From assembly GCA_017394765.1 (NCBI GenBank), contig JAFPXF010000051.1, positions 1 through 64,000 of the forward strand: DNA of 64,000 nucleotides, written 5' to 3'. The notes under the pieces are model-generated. The model did not search any database. It had not been told where the DNA came from and saw nothing but the letters and a program-made list of their open reading frames with translations. Source of the DNA: Bacteroidales bacterium. Its GTDB lineage: Bacteria > Bacteroidota > Bacteroidia > Bacteroidales > WCHB1-69. How positions within the stretch are numbered: position 1 is the first letter of the stretch; the number at the start of each line of letters is the position of its first letter. Shown one piece after another: positions 1 through 10,114 of this stretch. The position numbers and the translations under genes were made by a program.

Positions 1-3
1 GCC

Positions 4-19
4 GGGGCTGCTCAAGGAA
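4..19. repeat. 16-bp dispersed repeat, copy 1
   Basis: These 16 bases are the exact reverse complement of 14298-14313, where the sequence continues into a GCCCC-GTTA-GGGGC hairpin. The copy here is cut off by the window edge after the CCCC end, so the hairpin cannot be seen. It probably marks the 3' flank of a gene outside the window. Confidence 0.6.
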
Positions 20-46
20 AACTTTTAACTATTATCTTTCCTCTAT

Positions 47-61
47 TGTCCCGGAGGGACA
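47..61. repeat. short perfect palindrome, GGA loop
   Basis: TGTCCC-GGA-GGGACA forms a six-base-pair stem around a GGA loop. Palindromes of the same design with different but still paired stems occur at 35064-35076, 35152-35168, 37046-37058 and 37134-37150, each next to a CCCCAC...GTGGGG element, as here. This suggests one family of REP-like elements. Confidence 0.65.
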
Positions 62-62
62 C

Positions 63-253
63 CCTCTCAATAACCCCACACAAGCGACGAAGGAGCACAG
101 TGTGGGGCGGGGTGGAGGCACCGACATCCTCTCAACAACCCCACACAAGCGACGAAGGAGCGCAGTGGGGTGGGACGACGGCACCGACATCCTCTCAACA
201 ACCCCACACAAGCGACGAAGGAGCGCAGTGGGGTGGGACGACGGCACCGACAC
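63..253. repeat. tandem array of three ~63-bp units
   Basis: Three head-to-tail units (about 63-127, 128-190 and 191-253) begin CCTCTCAAnAACCCCACACAAG and end with a purine-rich GGCACCGACAt segment. Units 2 and 3 are nearly identical; unit 1 is more diverged and slightly longer. Each unit holds an inverted pair CCCCAC.../...GTGGGG (perfect eight-base stem 74-81/100-107 in unit 1). The core resembles the CCCCACATCAGCGTAACGAAG elements near 35090 and 37072. All three frames stay open through the array because the unit length is a multiple of three, but nothing suggests it is coding. Confidence 0.75.
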
Positions 254-257
254 CCTC

Positions 258-290
258 TCGCGGCGCGGGAGTCGGCATTGCTCGCCGCGA
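258..290. repeat. GC-rich hairpin ending the tandem array
   Basis: TCGCGGCG (258-265) pairs with CGCCGCGA (283-290) around a 17-base loop, directly after the last partial array unit. It may be another member of the local palindromic repeats. From here to the dnaK terminator at 358 nothing else is recognisable. Confidence 0.5.
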
Positions 291-357
291 AAGGGAGGCG
301 TTGGAAAAAAAGGTGTTGTTTATTCCGGCCCGGTGCCATCATGTATATAACTACCCC

Positions 358-397
358 CCAAAAAAAAACGGGTGCCGAAAGCAATCAGCACCCGTTT
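358..397 (-). terminator. rho-independent terminator of dnaK
   Basis: On the minus strand a perfect ten-base stem, AAACGGGTGC (388-397) and GCACCCGTTT (366-375), is followed by a run of T then G. It lies 24 bases past the dnaK stop codon. This is a textbook intrinsic terminator. Confidence 0.9.
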
Positions 398-421
398 ATA
401 TCAGGGATATGGGCTGGCGTA

Positions 422-2350
<1,929 letters not shown>

Positions 2351-2505
2351 AGTAGTTGATGTATTTAATTGTTATTACTTTCTTTTTTGTCGGCCAACCA
2401 AGGCCGCGTCGGTTCTTTTACAATAATTGTGCCAAAAAATAACGGGGTGGGGGATGCTGACAATTTGGCAGCTTTTTTTTTTGTCGTTCATCATGGAAAA
2501 AAAAT

Positions 2506-2513
2506 TATTTTTG
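2506..2513 (+). promoter_or_regulatory. Bacteroidota -7 element for the 2532 gene
   Basis: TATTTTTG matches TAnnTTTG and lies 18 bases before the ATG at 2532. A TTTG at 2480-2483 could act as the -33 box, with spacing of about 22. Confidence 0.55.
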
Positions 2514-2531
2514 CAGCAAAAATTTTTGGTT

Positions 2532-3305
2532 ATGAAAAAGTATCTGTTTGCTGCTGTTTTCACTCTCTTTTTCTGTTTGGCCGCATTTGCGCAGGATGTA
2601 ATCGTGCTGCGTGACGCCACGGAGATCCAAGCCAGGGTTCTTGTGGTGGGTGTCCATGACATCACCTATAGGAAATGGGATAACCTGGATGGCCCCTCGT
2701 ATCAGCTTGCCAAGAATGATGTCTTCTTCATCAAGTACGCTAATGGGACCAAGGAGGTGTTCAATCAACAGCCAGCCAACCCTGACGTGTCTGCGACCTC
2801 GGATGCCACTGCGGCGTCCCAGAAGATGTCCCCTTATTTCAACGCCTACATTGAGGGTGGTTGCATTTTTACGGCAGATGAGGCGGGCCCTATGCTGAAT
2901 GCGACATTGGGCTTTCATTTGAGGAATGATTTATTCATCGGGGTGCAGACGGGGATAGACGCCTTTTTCGGGGCCCCTGCGTCCGGCACCGCAGGATTTG
3001 ATGTGGGCTCGTACCTTTTGATGCTTGACTTTAGGGGTTACCTCCCCACCAGGAAAACCTTGGGCGCCTATGTGGAGTGCGCTTTAGGTGTGGCGTTTCT
3101 CACCCGATTCGGTCACGGCTTCTATTATGATGGAAGATATTTCGATTTTCCCACGATGGCCGCATTCCGTTTTCAACCCGGTTTGGGCCTTGAGTACCGG
3201 CGGGCCACCATAAGTGCAGGTTATACATTTTTCCATCTCGCGCAGAAAATCAACCTGCATTGCGGTTATGTCAAGGTGGGTGTGCGGTTGGGCAAACTGA
3301 AATAA
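2532..3305 (+). CDS. secreted outer-membrane barrel-like protein, function unknown
   Basis: This 257-residue protein is exported: it starts with MKKYLFAAVFTLFFCLAAFAQ, a clear signal peptide ending in A-F-A-Q. I chose this ATG over one 35 codons upstream because it gives a proper signal peptide just after a promoter. The first mature segment (DVIVLRDATEI..., ending near YANGTKEVF) is a small beta-rich module common at the N-terminus of Bacteroidota envelope proteins. The rest alternates hydrophobic and polar residues with many Gly/Tyr/Phe and ends VGVRLGKLK, which suits a small outer-membrane beta-barrel. It lies alone between dnaK (divergent) and iorA. The function is not known to me. Confidence 0.75.
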   Translation: MKKYLFAAVFTLFFCLAAFAQDVIVLRDATEIQARVLVVGVHDITYRKWDNLDGPSYQLAKNDVFFIKYANGTKEVFNQQPANPDVSATSDATAASQKMSPYFNAYIEGGCIFTADEAGPMLNATLGFHLRNDLFIGVQTGIDAFFGAPASGTAGFDVGSYLLMLDFRGYLPTRKTLGAYVECALGVAFLTRFGHGFYYDGRYFDFPTMAAFRFQPGLGLEYRRATISAGYTFFHLAQKINLHCGYVKVGVRLGKLK

Positions 3306-3333
3306 AAGACACCCTTTAATCCGATTTTTTTAT

Positions 3334-3341
3334 TATTTTTG
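3334..3341 (+). promoter_or_regulatory. -7 promoter element for iorAB
   Basis: TATTTTTG matches TAnnTTTG. It lies 105 bases before the iorA ATG, giving a long 5' leader in which I recognise no riboswitch. Confidence 0.5.
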
Positions 3342-3446
3342 CAGGTCGTTTTTTATGCCCTCCGAAGAGTTGATTCGAAGGGTATAGATGTTGTGTGTGG
3401 AAATATACAAGTTAGTATTAATCAAAATATTAAAAAAAAATCATTT

Positions 3447-5057
3447 ATGTCAAAAACACTTTTCTTAGGTGATGAGGCCGTAGCCCAAGCAGCGTTAGAC
3501 GCGGGCTTGTCTGGAGTGTATGCTTATCCTGGCACTCCGTCCACCGAAATCACGGAATTCATCCAAAACTCCAAGCAAGGCAAGGAAGGCCAAGTACACA
3601 GCATCTGGGCCGGCAACGAGAAGACCGCCATGGAATCTGCCATTGGCATGTCATACGCCGGCAAGCGTGCCATGGTGTGCATGAAGCATGTGGGTCTGAA
3701 TGTGGCCGCCGACCCGTTTATGAACTCCTCCATCACTGGCGCCAACGGCGGCATTGTGGTGGTGGTGGCCGACGATCCCTCCATGCACTCCTCGCAGGAC
3801 GAGCAGGACTCCCGCTTTTTTGCCAAGTTCGCTCTGATCCCCTCCTTCGAGCCCTCCAACCAGCAAGAGGCATACGACATCACGTATGCTGCATTCGACT
3901 ATTCCGAGAAGTATCGCACCCCGGTGCTGATCCGACTCACCACCCGTCTGTCGCACTCCCGTGCCGGTGTGGAACGCAAGGAGGCCCGTCCGCAAAACCC
4001 GCTCCACATTGAGGAGAACCCCAAACAGTTCATCCTTCTGCCCGCCAACGCCCGTGTGCACTACCGCACCCTTCTGGGCAAGCAGGACAAGTTCGAGGAA
4101 GAGTCTCTCAACTCTCCTTTCAACAAGTACATCGACGGTGCCGACAAGAAATTCGGCATCATCGCCTCCGGTATTGCCTACAACTACTTGATGGAGAACT
4201 TCGAGGATCACAAGTGCCCCTATCCTGTGCTCAAGATTTCCCAATATCCGCTGCCGACCAAGCTGATCGCCAAGATTGTCGATGAGTGTGAGACCGTGCT
4301 CGTGGCGGAAGAGGGCTATCCCTTCATCGAAGAGCAGGTGCGTGGCGTGCTGAACCGCACGGGCAACATCATTGGCCGTCTCTCCGGCGCGCTGCCCCGC
4401 GATGGCGAGCTGAACCCCAATCTCGTGGCCAAGGCTCTCGGCCTGCCCGATACCTACGGAGCTCCTGTCCCTGAACTGGTGGTGCCCCGTCCGCCCGCCT
4501 TGTGCGTGGGTTGCCCGCACATTGACTCCTACCTCGCCATCAACGAGGCCATGGAAGAGTACGGCAAGGGCAAGGTTTTCGCCGACATCGGCTGCTACAC
4601 CCTCGGCGCACTGCCTCCATACAAGGCTATCTACACCACCGTTGACATGGGCGCCTCCATCACCATGGCCAAGGGCGCTGCCGATGCGGGTTTGCGTCCC
4701 GTGTTGGCGGTCATCGGCGACTCCACCTTCACGCACAGCGGCATGACCTCCCTGCTCGACTGCATCTACGAGAACACTCCCGTGACCGTGATGATCCTTG
4801 ACAACAGCACCACCGGCATGACCGGCGGCCAGGACTCCCACGCCCTCGGCGTGCTTGGCGAGATCTGCAAGGGACTCGGCGTAAAGGAAGATCATATCCA
4901 CCGTATCACTCCTCTGAAGCCTCATCATGCTGAGAACGTTGCCCTCATCAAGAAGGAACTCGAATATGAAGGCGTCTCCGTCATCATCCCGACCCGCGAG
5001 TGCATCCAAACCCTCAGCCGTCGCATGAAGAAACAACAAGCAGAAAAGAAGAAATAG
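3447..5057 (+). CDS. iorA: indolepyruvate:ferredoxin oxidoreductase, alpha subunit
   Basis: IorA binds thiamine diphosphate and, with IorB, oxidatively decarboxylates arylpyruvates to aryl-acetyl-CoA (or works in reverse) in the cytoplasm. The 536-residue protein has the N-terminal pyrimidine-binding domain with GVYAYPGTPSTEI, a central domain, and the C-terminal TPP site with GDSTF and NSTTGMTGGQ. The ATG at 3447 (MSKTLFLGDEAV) fits the family; an upstream in-frame start would add an unconserved stretch. The C-terminal ferredoxin-like domain with two [4Fe-4S] clusters found in archaeal IorA is missing: the protein stops at a Lys-rich tail after the TPP domain. The only Cys cluster is CVGCPH, which belongs to the core. 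This shorter form is, to my knowledge, usual in Bacteroidota. iorB follows 108 bases downstream. Confidence 0.95.
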   Translation: MSKTLFLGDEAVAQAALDAGLSGVYAYPGTPSTEITEFIQNSKQGKEGQVHSIWAGNEKTAMESAIGMSYAGKRAMVCMKHVGLNVAADPFMNSSITGANGGIVVVVADDPSMHSSQDEQDSRFFAKFALIPSFEPSNQQEAYDITYAAFDYSEKYRTPVLIRLTTRLSHSRAGVERKEARPQNPLHIEENPKQFILLPANARVHYRTLLGKQDKFEEESLNSPFNKYIDGADKKFGIIASGIAYNYLMENFEDHKCPYPVLKISQYPLPTKLIAKIVDECETVLVAEEGYPFIEEQVRGVLNRTGNIIGRLSGALPRDGELNPNLVAKALGLPDTYGAPVPELVVPRPPALCVGCPHIDSYLAINEAMEEYGKGKVFADIGCYTLGALPPYKAIYTTVDMGASITMAKGAADAGLRPVLAVIGDSTFTHSGMTSLLDCIYENTPVTVMILDNSTTGMTGGQDSHALGVLGEICKGLGVKEDHIHRITPLKPHHAENVALIKKELEYEGVSVIIPTRECIQTLSRRMKKQQAEKKK

Positions 5058-5061
5058 GACT

Positions 5062-5132
5062 TTGGCTTTTGGTCTTTGGTCGTTGATTGTTGGTCTTTGG
5101 ATTTTTGCCAATAACCAATGACCAACAGCCAA
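5062..5132. repeat. imperfect inverted repeat between iorA and iorB
   Basis: The arms 5062-5085 and 5109-5132 pair at 20 of 24 positions, counted by eye. Both are built from TTGGTC-like steps. The structure lies between two genes that must be made together, so it may be an RNA processing or stability hairpin. It has no T run, so it is not a clear terminator. Confidence 0.45.
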
Positions 5133-5165
5133 TGGCAAATTAATAAACAAAATAATTTTCGAAAA

Positions 5166-5747
5166 ATGAAAATAGACATCATATTAGCAGGAGTTGGCGG
5201 TCAAGGTATCCTCTCCATCGCCACCATTGTCGGCTATGCAGCCGTCAAAAGAGGAATGTATATGAAACAGGCCGAGGTGCACGGCATGAGCCAGCGTGGC
5301 GGCGACGTGCAGTCCCATTTCCGGCTCTCCGACCAAGAGATCGCTTCCGACCTTATCCCCATGGGCAAGGCCGACATGATCATTTCCGTGGAGCCCATGG
5401 AATCGCTCCGCTACCTGCCGTGGCTCAATCCCGAGACGGGCTGGCTGATCACCAACGACCAACCCTTTGTGAACATCCCGAATTATCCCGACCTTGACCA
5501 GCTTTCCGCCGAATTGGGCAAGCTCAAGAACAAGGTGGTCATCAATGCCGACAAGATTGCCAAGGAACTCGGTTCCGCGCGTTCCGCCAACATGGTGATT
5601 TTGGGCGCCGCCTCCCCGTATCTGGGCATTCCCTTCGAGGAGATTGAAGCCGCCGTGCGCGAGAACTTTGCCCGCAAGGGCGACGATGTGGTCAATACCA
5701 ACCTCGCCTGCTTGCGCGCCGGCAAGGAATTCGCCGAGAAACTCTAA
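5166..5747 (+). CDS. iorB: indolepyruvate:ferredoxin oxidoreductase, beta subunit
   Basis: This 193-residue protein is the gamma-type (pyruvate/ketoisovalerate) domain that completes the IorAB enzyme. It opens MKIDIILAGVGGQGIL, the glycine-rich loop typical of the family, and contains QAEVHGMSQRGGDVQSH, also conserved. The ATG at 5166 is preferred to one 16 codons upstream, which would translate the inverted repeat. It is transcribed after iorA and is followed 18 bases later by mreC, so the two functional groups may share a transcript. Confidence 0.93.
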   Translation: MKIDIILAGVGGQGILSIATIVGYAAVKRGMYMKQAEVHGMSQRGGDVQSHFRLSDQEIASDLIPMGKADMIISVEPMESLRYLPWLNPETGWLITNDQPFVNIPNYPDLDQLSAELGKLKNKVVINADKIAKELGSARSANMVILGAASPYLGIPFEEIEAAVRENFARKGDDVVNTNLACLRAGKEFAEKL

Positions 5748-5765
5748 TGCCACACTGTCGTTCAG

Positions 5766-6614
5766 ATGAGCAACCTGATTGAGTTCTTTAAGAACAACTT
5801 TCATTATTTCCTACTCGCAGTTCTTCTGGTGCTGTCCATTCTGATGCTTGGGAAGTCGATGTCCTACAGCAGCTACAAGCTTGCTCGCATCAGCCAAAGC
5901 GTCACGGGGCCGATCCAGAAGAACTGGTCGGAAATGATGCACACGTTCAGTCTGGGACAAGAGAACGAGGATCTGGTGCAACAGAATATCGCCTTGATGC
6001 GCGAGCATGACAACATGTTCATTGTCAAGGAGGATACCACACTCACCATGATGAGTGAAAAGGATTCTGTGCATACTCAGCGCACCCGCCTCTACGACTA
6101 CTCTTATGCCCATGTCATCTTCAAGACTACCGATCAGGCTTACAACTATATCATAGTGGACAAAGGAAGCAAGGATGGCATTGACAAGGACATGGCTGTC
6201 ACCTCGCCGTCCGGTGTCGTGGGGGTCGTGAGCGATGTCTCCGACCATTTTGCCGCCGTGATTCCCATACTGCATCCCGACTCCCGTATCAGTGCCGTGG
6301 TGTCGCCCATCAACCAGGTGGGCACCGTGGTGTGGGAAGGCACCGACCCGCGAGTGGCCTTTTTGGAAAACATTCCCCAACATCTGGAAATCAATATTGG
6401 AGACTCCGTTTTGACCAGCGGTTTCTCCAATATTTTCCCCAAAGGGCTACTTATTGGCACTGTCAAAGAGGTCATGGTTGGGAATAATGCCAGTTTCCTT
6501 ACCATTAAAATCAGATTGGCCACTAATTTCAACCAATTAAGTTTGGTGTATCTTATCGAGAATCAATATAAAAAAGAAATTGACTCTTTGAAAACAGGAT
6601 TTAAAACCGAATAG
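5766..6614 (+). CDS. mreC: rod shape-determining protein MreC
   Basis: MreC (282 residues) is a bitopic inner-membrane protein that organises the elongation peptidoglycan machinery in the periplasm. It has a short cytoplasmic N-terminus, one membrane helix (about residues 14-33), a coiled-coil stretch and then the periplasmic beta-domains with VTSPSGVVGVVSDVSDHFA and a conserved GTVKEV. It sits 18 bases after iorB and six bases before mreD. mreB, which normally precedes mreC, is not upstream here, so the shape genes appear to be split. Confidence 0.93.
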   Translation: MSNLIEFFKNNFHYFLLAVLLVLSILMLGKSMSYSSYKLARISQSVTGPIQKNWSEMMHTFSLGQENEDLVQQNIALMREHDNMFIVKEDTTLTMMSEKDSVHTQRTRLYDYSYAHVIFKTTDQAYNYIIVDKGSKDGIDKDMAVTSPSGVVGVVSDVSDHFAAVIPILHPDSRISAVVSPINQVGTVVWEGTDPRVAFLENIPQHLEINIGDSVLTSGFSNIFPKGLLIGTVKEVMVGNNASFLTIKIRLATNFNQLSLVYLIENQYKKEIDSLKTGFKTE

Positions 6615-6620
6615 AGAATC

Positions 6621-7136
6621 TTGAACAACGTATTTTCGAACATATTACGCTTTTTGGTGGTGATACTGCTGCAGATTTTTGTGTGCAGCCATATTAATCT
6701 GTTTGGTTTTGCAAGACCGGCGCTGTATCTTTTTGCCTTGCTGCTGCTGCCTTTTGAATTGCCTCTCTCCGTGCAGTATCTGATCGGCTTTCTCACAGGT
6801 TTTGTCATTGATATGTTTGCACACACGTTGGGCGTCAATTCTTTCGCCTGTGTGTTGCTTATGTTCGTGCGCCCTTATTTGGCCAAGGCCCTCAATGGCG
6901 GCAAAAGCTCCGAAGGCATTGAACGGCCGATTCCCGGTGTCAAGGATTTCAAATGGCTGTTCGCCTATGCCCTTACACTTTCCGCCTTGCACCAATTTCT
7001 GGTGATCCTGCTGGAAACAAGCAAGTTCGCCAATTTCGGACATACGATGTTGGTGGTTTTATGCAACACCGTTTTTACTGTCTTTGTGCTGCTTTGCATC
7101 TTGTATATTTTTTATCCTGCCCAAAGAAAATATTGA
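6621..7136 (+). CDS. mreD: rod shape-determining protein MreD
   Basis: This 171-residue, very hydrophobic protein has about five or six membrane helices (FLVVILLQIFVCSHI, ALYLFALLLLPFELPL and others), as expected for MreD, the membrane partner of MreC. The start is a TTG at 6621; no ATG gives the conserved N-terminal helix. It follows mreC by six bases and ends two bases before the tamL start, so translation of all three genes is probably coupled. MreD is poorly conserved in sequence, so the call rests on position and topology. Confidence 0.85.
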   Translation: MNNVFSNILRFLVVILLQIFVCSHINLFGFARPALYLFALLLLPFELPLSVQYLIGFLTGFVIDMFAHTLGVNSFACVLLMFVRPYLAKALNGGKSSEGIERPIPGVKDFKWLFAYALTLSALHQFLVILLETSKFANFGHTMLVVLCNTVFTVFVLLCILYIFYPAQRKY

Positions 7137-7138
7137 AG

Positions 7139-9538
7139 ATGGCGAAGCTGCATCTATTCCCATTCCTTTGCCTTATGGTGTTTCTGGCTGCGTCTTGCAG
7201 TTCGACCAAACACCTTGCGGAAGGGGAATATATGCTCGCACGAAACAATGTGGTGGTAAAAGATGCCAAGAATCCCGATTTTGACGACCTGAAGTCGTAT
7301 GTGCGCCCCATCCCGAATAAGAAGTTCATGGATATGATTAATGTCCGGACCATGATTTACTCGATGGGGCACCCTAAATACAAGAAGAATGGAACGTGGA
7401 AGGACTCGAAATTCCGTCGTCTTCTTCGTGAAAGACTGGGTGAGGCGCCTGTCTTGGTGGACACTTCAGAGATTGAGAACTCTCTGAAACAATTGAACAC
7501 GGTGATGAGTCAGTTGGGTTATTTTGATTCAGAAACCAGTTATGAGATCGTCCATCGGAAAATTGATCCCAAGAAAGTCAAGGTCAATTATTCGGTGCAG
7601 GCAAACGAACCATTTTTCATCCGCCAAATCACATACGACATCGATGTGCCAGAGTACAAGCGCATCATTGTGCTGCATAAGGATGAATCGTTGCTGTCGG
7701 AAGGTATGCAGTACAACGAGAATAAAATCACCGACGAGTTCACACGCATTATCAATGTGCTTCGCGACGAAGGATACTACTATGTGGAAAAATCCATCAT
7801 CAGGGGCGAGGTTTCGTATGATCCGCCTTCCGATTCCACACAAAAGGATCCCCACACGGTTTCGTTGACAATCATTCTGCGTCTCCCTTCCGGCGTGAAC
7901 ACGTCGCGTTATTTGTACAAATACTACTTCAACAAAGTTTATGTACAGACCAATTACGAGCCCAATGCGCCGCCGGATTTGCGGCTTGATACGGTGAGAT
8001 TCAGGAATTATAAAAGCAAATTCGACACGACGACTTACTATTTCCTCACCCCGCATTACGATGATTTGCGGCAACCCATCCAAGACTTCCATTACAGAAC
8101 CATCACGGACGCCATCTTCACGAATGAGGGCCTGCCGTACACCCAGAATGCCAAGCGCCTCAGCAACCAGGCCCTTAACCAATTGGACAATTTTTCATAC
8201 TACACCATTACTTATGTGGAGGCCGACAGCTTATTGGACACCCTGCACAAAAAAGGGTATTTGGATGTGCTCTATCGTCTGACGCGGAAGAAAGTGCACA
8301 GCGTTGGCGGTCAGCTTGACTTGCGGAACGACAAATCGGCCATTTCATTTACATACGCCAACCGGAATTTGTTCAAGGGCGGCGAGCATCTGGCGGTGAA
8401 TCTTTCCGGTGGTTATTTCTATTATTCTTTGCCTAACTTGTTTAATCGCGACAATTACTACACTTATCCGGAATTCGGGGTGAATGTGTCGCTGACTTTC
8501 CCAAAACTGCTTTTCTTTGGAAAATATCACAAGGGTAACACCATCAAGCGAAGCACCTCGATCAAATTTGGTGTCAACTACTCCGGGCTATACTACAAGC
8601 TCCTCTACAATGCAGCCCTTACATATAATTGGAGTCCGAGCTATTATGTCAACCATAGCCTGAGTCCGATTGACATCAGCACTCAGAACAACAGCGACAG
8701 ATGGTACACGGGCATATTGAATTTCTATGATTACTCGCCGAAATATCAAAAAAAATTCGGCAAGTATATCATGTTGTCCACAAAATACAACTTTGATTAT
8801 CTTGTGCCTTTTTCTTCCGAGGCTCGGAATCACAACATGCGTTTGTCGTTGAATGTGGAATCGTCGGGACTTCTGCTGAAAGGGTTGAATGCCATATTCG
8901 ACCGTGACCATCGGTGGGTGCTGGCACGTGGTCTGCTGGATGGGGAAGGCTACAACTACACGACATTCGAGAAGCTGGAATTCACCCTGAACTATGCCTA
9001 TAAAATCAACAATAACAACACCCTTGCCCTTCGGTTGAATGCAGGAGCCATGGTTCCGTTGGATTCAAATTCCTATATCCCGTTTGAGCGTGGTTTCTCC
9101 ATGGGCACGAGCAATAGCATGAGAGGTTGGGGCTATCGCGGACTGGGGCCGGGTAGCTATGAACATGGCAAGGACAGCCTTTTCACGGGTGATGTGAAGC
9201 TGGAGTGGAACATTGAATATCGGGGTACGATCTACCGTTCCTTCAAATATGGGGTTTTCGTGGATGCCGGTAACATTTGGCTGACGCGTAACATCAATGA
9301 TATGGAGGGTGCCACTTTCAAGTTCAATCGTTTTTACAAGGAAATTGCCATGAATGCGGGTGTCGGACTTCGTCTGGATTTCGATTTCCTGATCATCCGT
9401 GTGGATTTTGCCCTGCCGATCTACGATCCGACCCGAACCTCATACGGAGGAAGATGGATCAATAAAGAGTGGTTTGATGATCCTCGTCCAATAAAGTTGT
9501 CCCACAGTATAAAGTTTGCCATCGGATACGCGTTTTAA
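7139..9538 (+). CDS. tamL: TamL-type BamA-family outer-membrane lipoprotein
   Basis: This 799-residue protein begins with a lipoprotein signal (MAKLHLFPFLCLMVFLAASCSS) followed by KHLAEGEYMLARNNV, the N-terminus typical of TamL, the Bacteroidota lipoprotein version of TamA. POTRA-like repeats fill roughly residues 30-390 (for example VNYSVQANEPFFIRQITYDI). A C-terminal 16-strand barrel with GTSNSMRGWGYRGLGPGSY, a strand-connecting loop of the Omp85 family, ends in the aromatic residue of HSIKFAIGYAF. TamL with TamB is thought to move lipids or assemble barrel proteins at the outer membrane. I chose the ATG at 7139, which gives the lipobox and lies two bases after mreD. tamB is not in the window. 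Confidence 0.9.
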   Translation: MAKLHLFPFLCLMVFLAASCSSTKHLAEGEYMLARNNVVVKDAKNPDFDDLKSYVRPIPNKKFMDMINVRTMIYSMGHPKYKKNGTWKDSKFRRLLRERLGEAPVLVDTSEIENSLKQLNTVMSQLGYFDSETSYEIVHRKIDPKKVKVNYSVQANEPFFIRQITYDIDVPEYKRIIVLHKDESLLSEGMQYNENKITDEFTRIINVLRDEGYYYVEKSIIRGEVSYDPPSDSTQKDPHTVSLTIILRLPSGVNTSRYLYKYYFNKVYVQTNYEPNAPPDLRLDTVRFRNYKSKFDTTTYYFLTPHYDDLRQPIQDFHYRTITDAIFTNEGLPYTQNAKRLSNQALNQLDNFSYYTITYVEADSLLDTLHKKGYLDVLYRLTRKKVHSVGGQLDLRNDKSAISFTYANRNLFKGGEHLAVNLSGGYFYYSLPNLFNRDNYYTYPEFGVNVSLTFPKLLFFGKYHKGNTIKRSTSIKFGVNYSGLYYKLLYNAALTYNWSPSYYVNHSLSPIDISTQNNSDRWYTGILNFYDYSPKYQKKFGKYIMLSTKYNFDYLVPFSSEARNHNMRLSLNVESSGLLLKGLNAIFDRDHRWVLARGLLDGEGYNYTTFEKLEFTLNYAYKINNNNTLALRLNAGAMVPLDSNSYIPFERGFSMGTSNSMRGWGYRGLGPGSYEHGKDSLFTGDVKLEWNIEYRGTIYRSFKYGVFVDAGNIWLTRNINDMEGATFKFNRFYKEIAMNAGVGLRLDFDFLIIRVDFALPIYDPTRTSYGGRWINKEWFDDPRPIKLSHSIKFAIGYAF

Positions 9539-9568
9539 ACATGTCAGGCAAGGATGCGAATATCTTCG

Positions 9569-10102
9569 TCAGTGCAAGGATATTTGCTTGAGGGCTTCCC
9601 ACAGCACGACGCCGGCTGCGATGGTGACATTCAGGGAATGTTTGGTGCCATATTGGGGTATTTCGATGGCCGCGTCACACAGAGGCAGCAGCCGGTCGTC
9701 CACACCAAATACCTCATTGCCAACGACAACAGCCGTTTTTTCAAAATCCCGGAAGGAGAAGTTCTGAAGCATGATGGACTGATCCACTTGCTCCACAACG
9801 AGTATGGCATAGCCCTCGTCCTTAAGCCGTTTTGCCAGTGCCACCACATCTTCGGCATACTCCCATGCCACGCTGTCGGTGGCGCCAAGGGCAGTCTTGG
9901 CGATGTCCTTGTGGGGAGGGCATGCTGTGATGCCGCAGAGAAACATCTTCTCGATGTTGAAGCCGTCGCAGGTCCGGAAAAGAGACCCCACGTTGTTCAT
10001 GCTGCGAATGCTGTCAAGCACCAGCACGACGGGTACCTTGGGTTGCGCCTTGAACTGTTCCGGCGTGACGCGGTGCAGCTCCTCCATGGTCAGTTTTTTC
10101 AT
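9569..10102 (-). CDS. TrmH/SpoU-family RNA 2'-O-methyltransferase
   Basis: This 177-residue SPOUT-fold enzyme uses S-adenosylmethionine to methylate a ribose 2'-OH of tRNA or rRNA. The family motifs are visible: the RSMNNVGSLFRTCDGF motif 1, VVVGNEVFGVDD motif 2 and HSLNVTIAAGVVLWE motif 3, which form the trefoil knot. The substrate position cannot be told from sequence. It lies 12 bases downstream of dnaB and is probably co-transcribed with it. It converges on tamL with only 30 bases between the stops. Confidence 0.9.
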   Translation of the reverse strand: MKKLTMEELHRVTPEQFKAQPKVPVVLVLDSIRSMNNVGSLFRTCDGFNIEKMFLCGITACPPHKDIAKTALGATDSVAWEYAEDVVALAKRLKDEGYAILVVEQVDQSIMLQNFSFRDFEKTAVVVGNEVFGVDDRLLPLCDAAIEIPQYGTKHSLNVTIAAGVVLWEALKQISLH

Positions 10103-10114
10103 TGTCTTCAGAGA

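Noticed and set aside
63..253. CRISPR array in the opening tandem repeats
   Set aside because: The ~63-bp units repeat along their full length with no unique spacers, and no cas gene is near.
2351..2531. CIRCE or other heat-shock operator before dnaK
   Set aside because: No TTAGCACTC-type inverted repeat was found in the gap.
3651..5150. A 499-codon minus-strand frame opposite iorA
   Set aside because: It lacks recognisable motifs and lies wholly over conserved iorA codons, so it is a codon-usage artefact.
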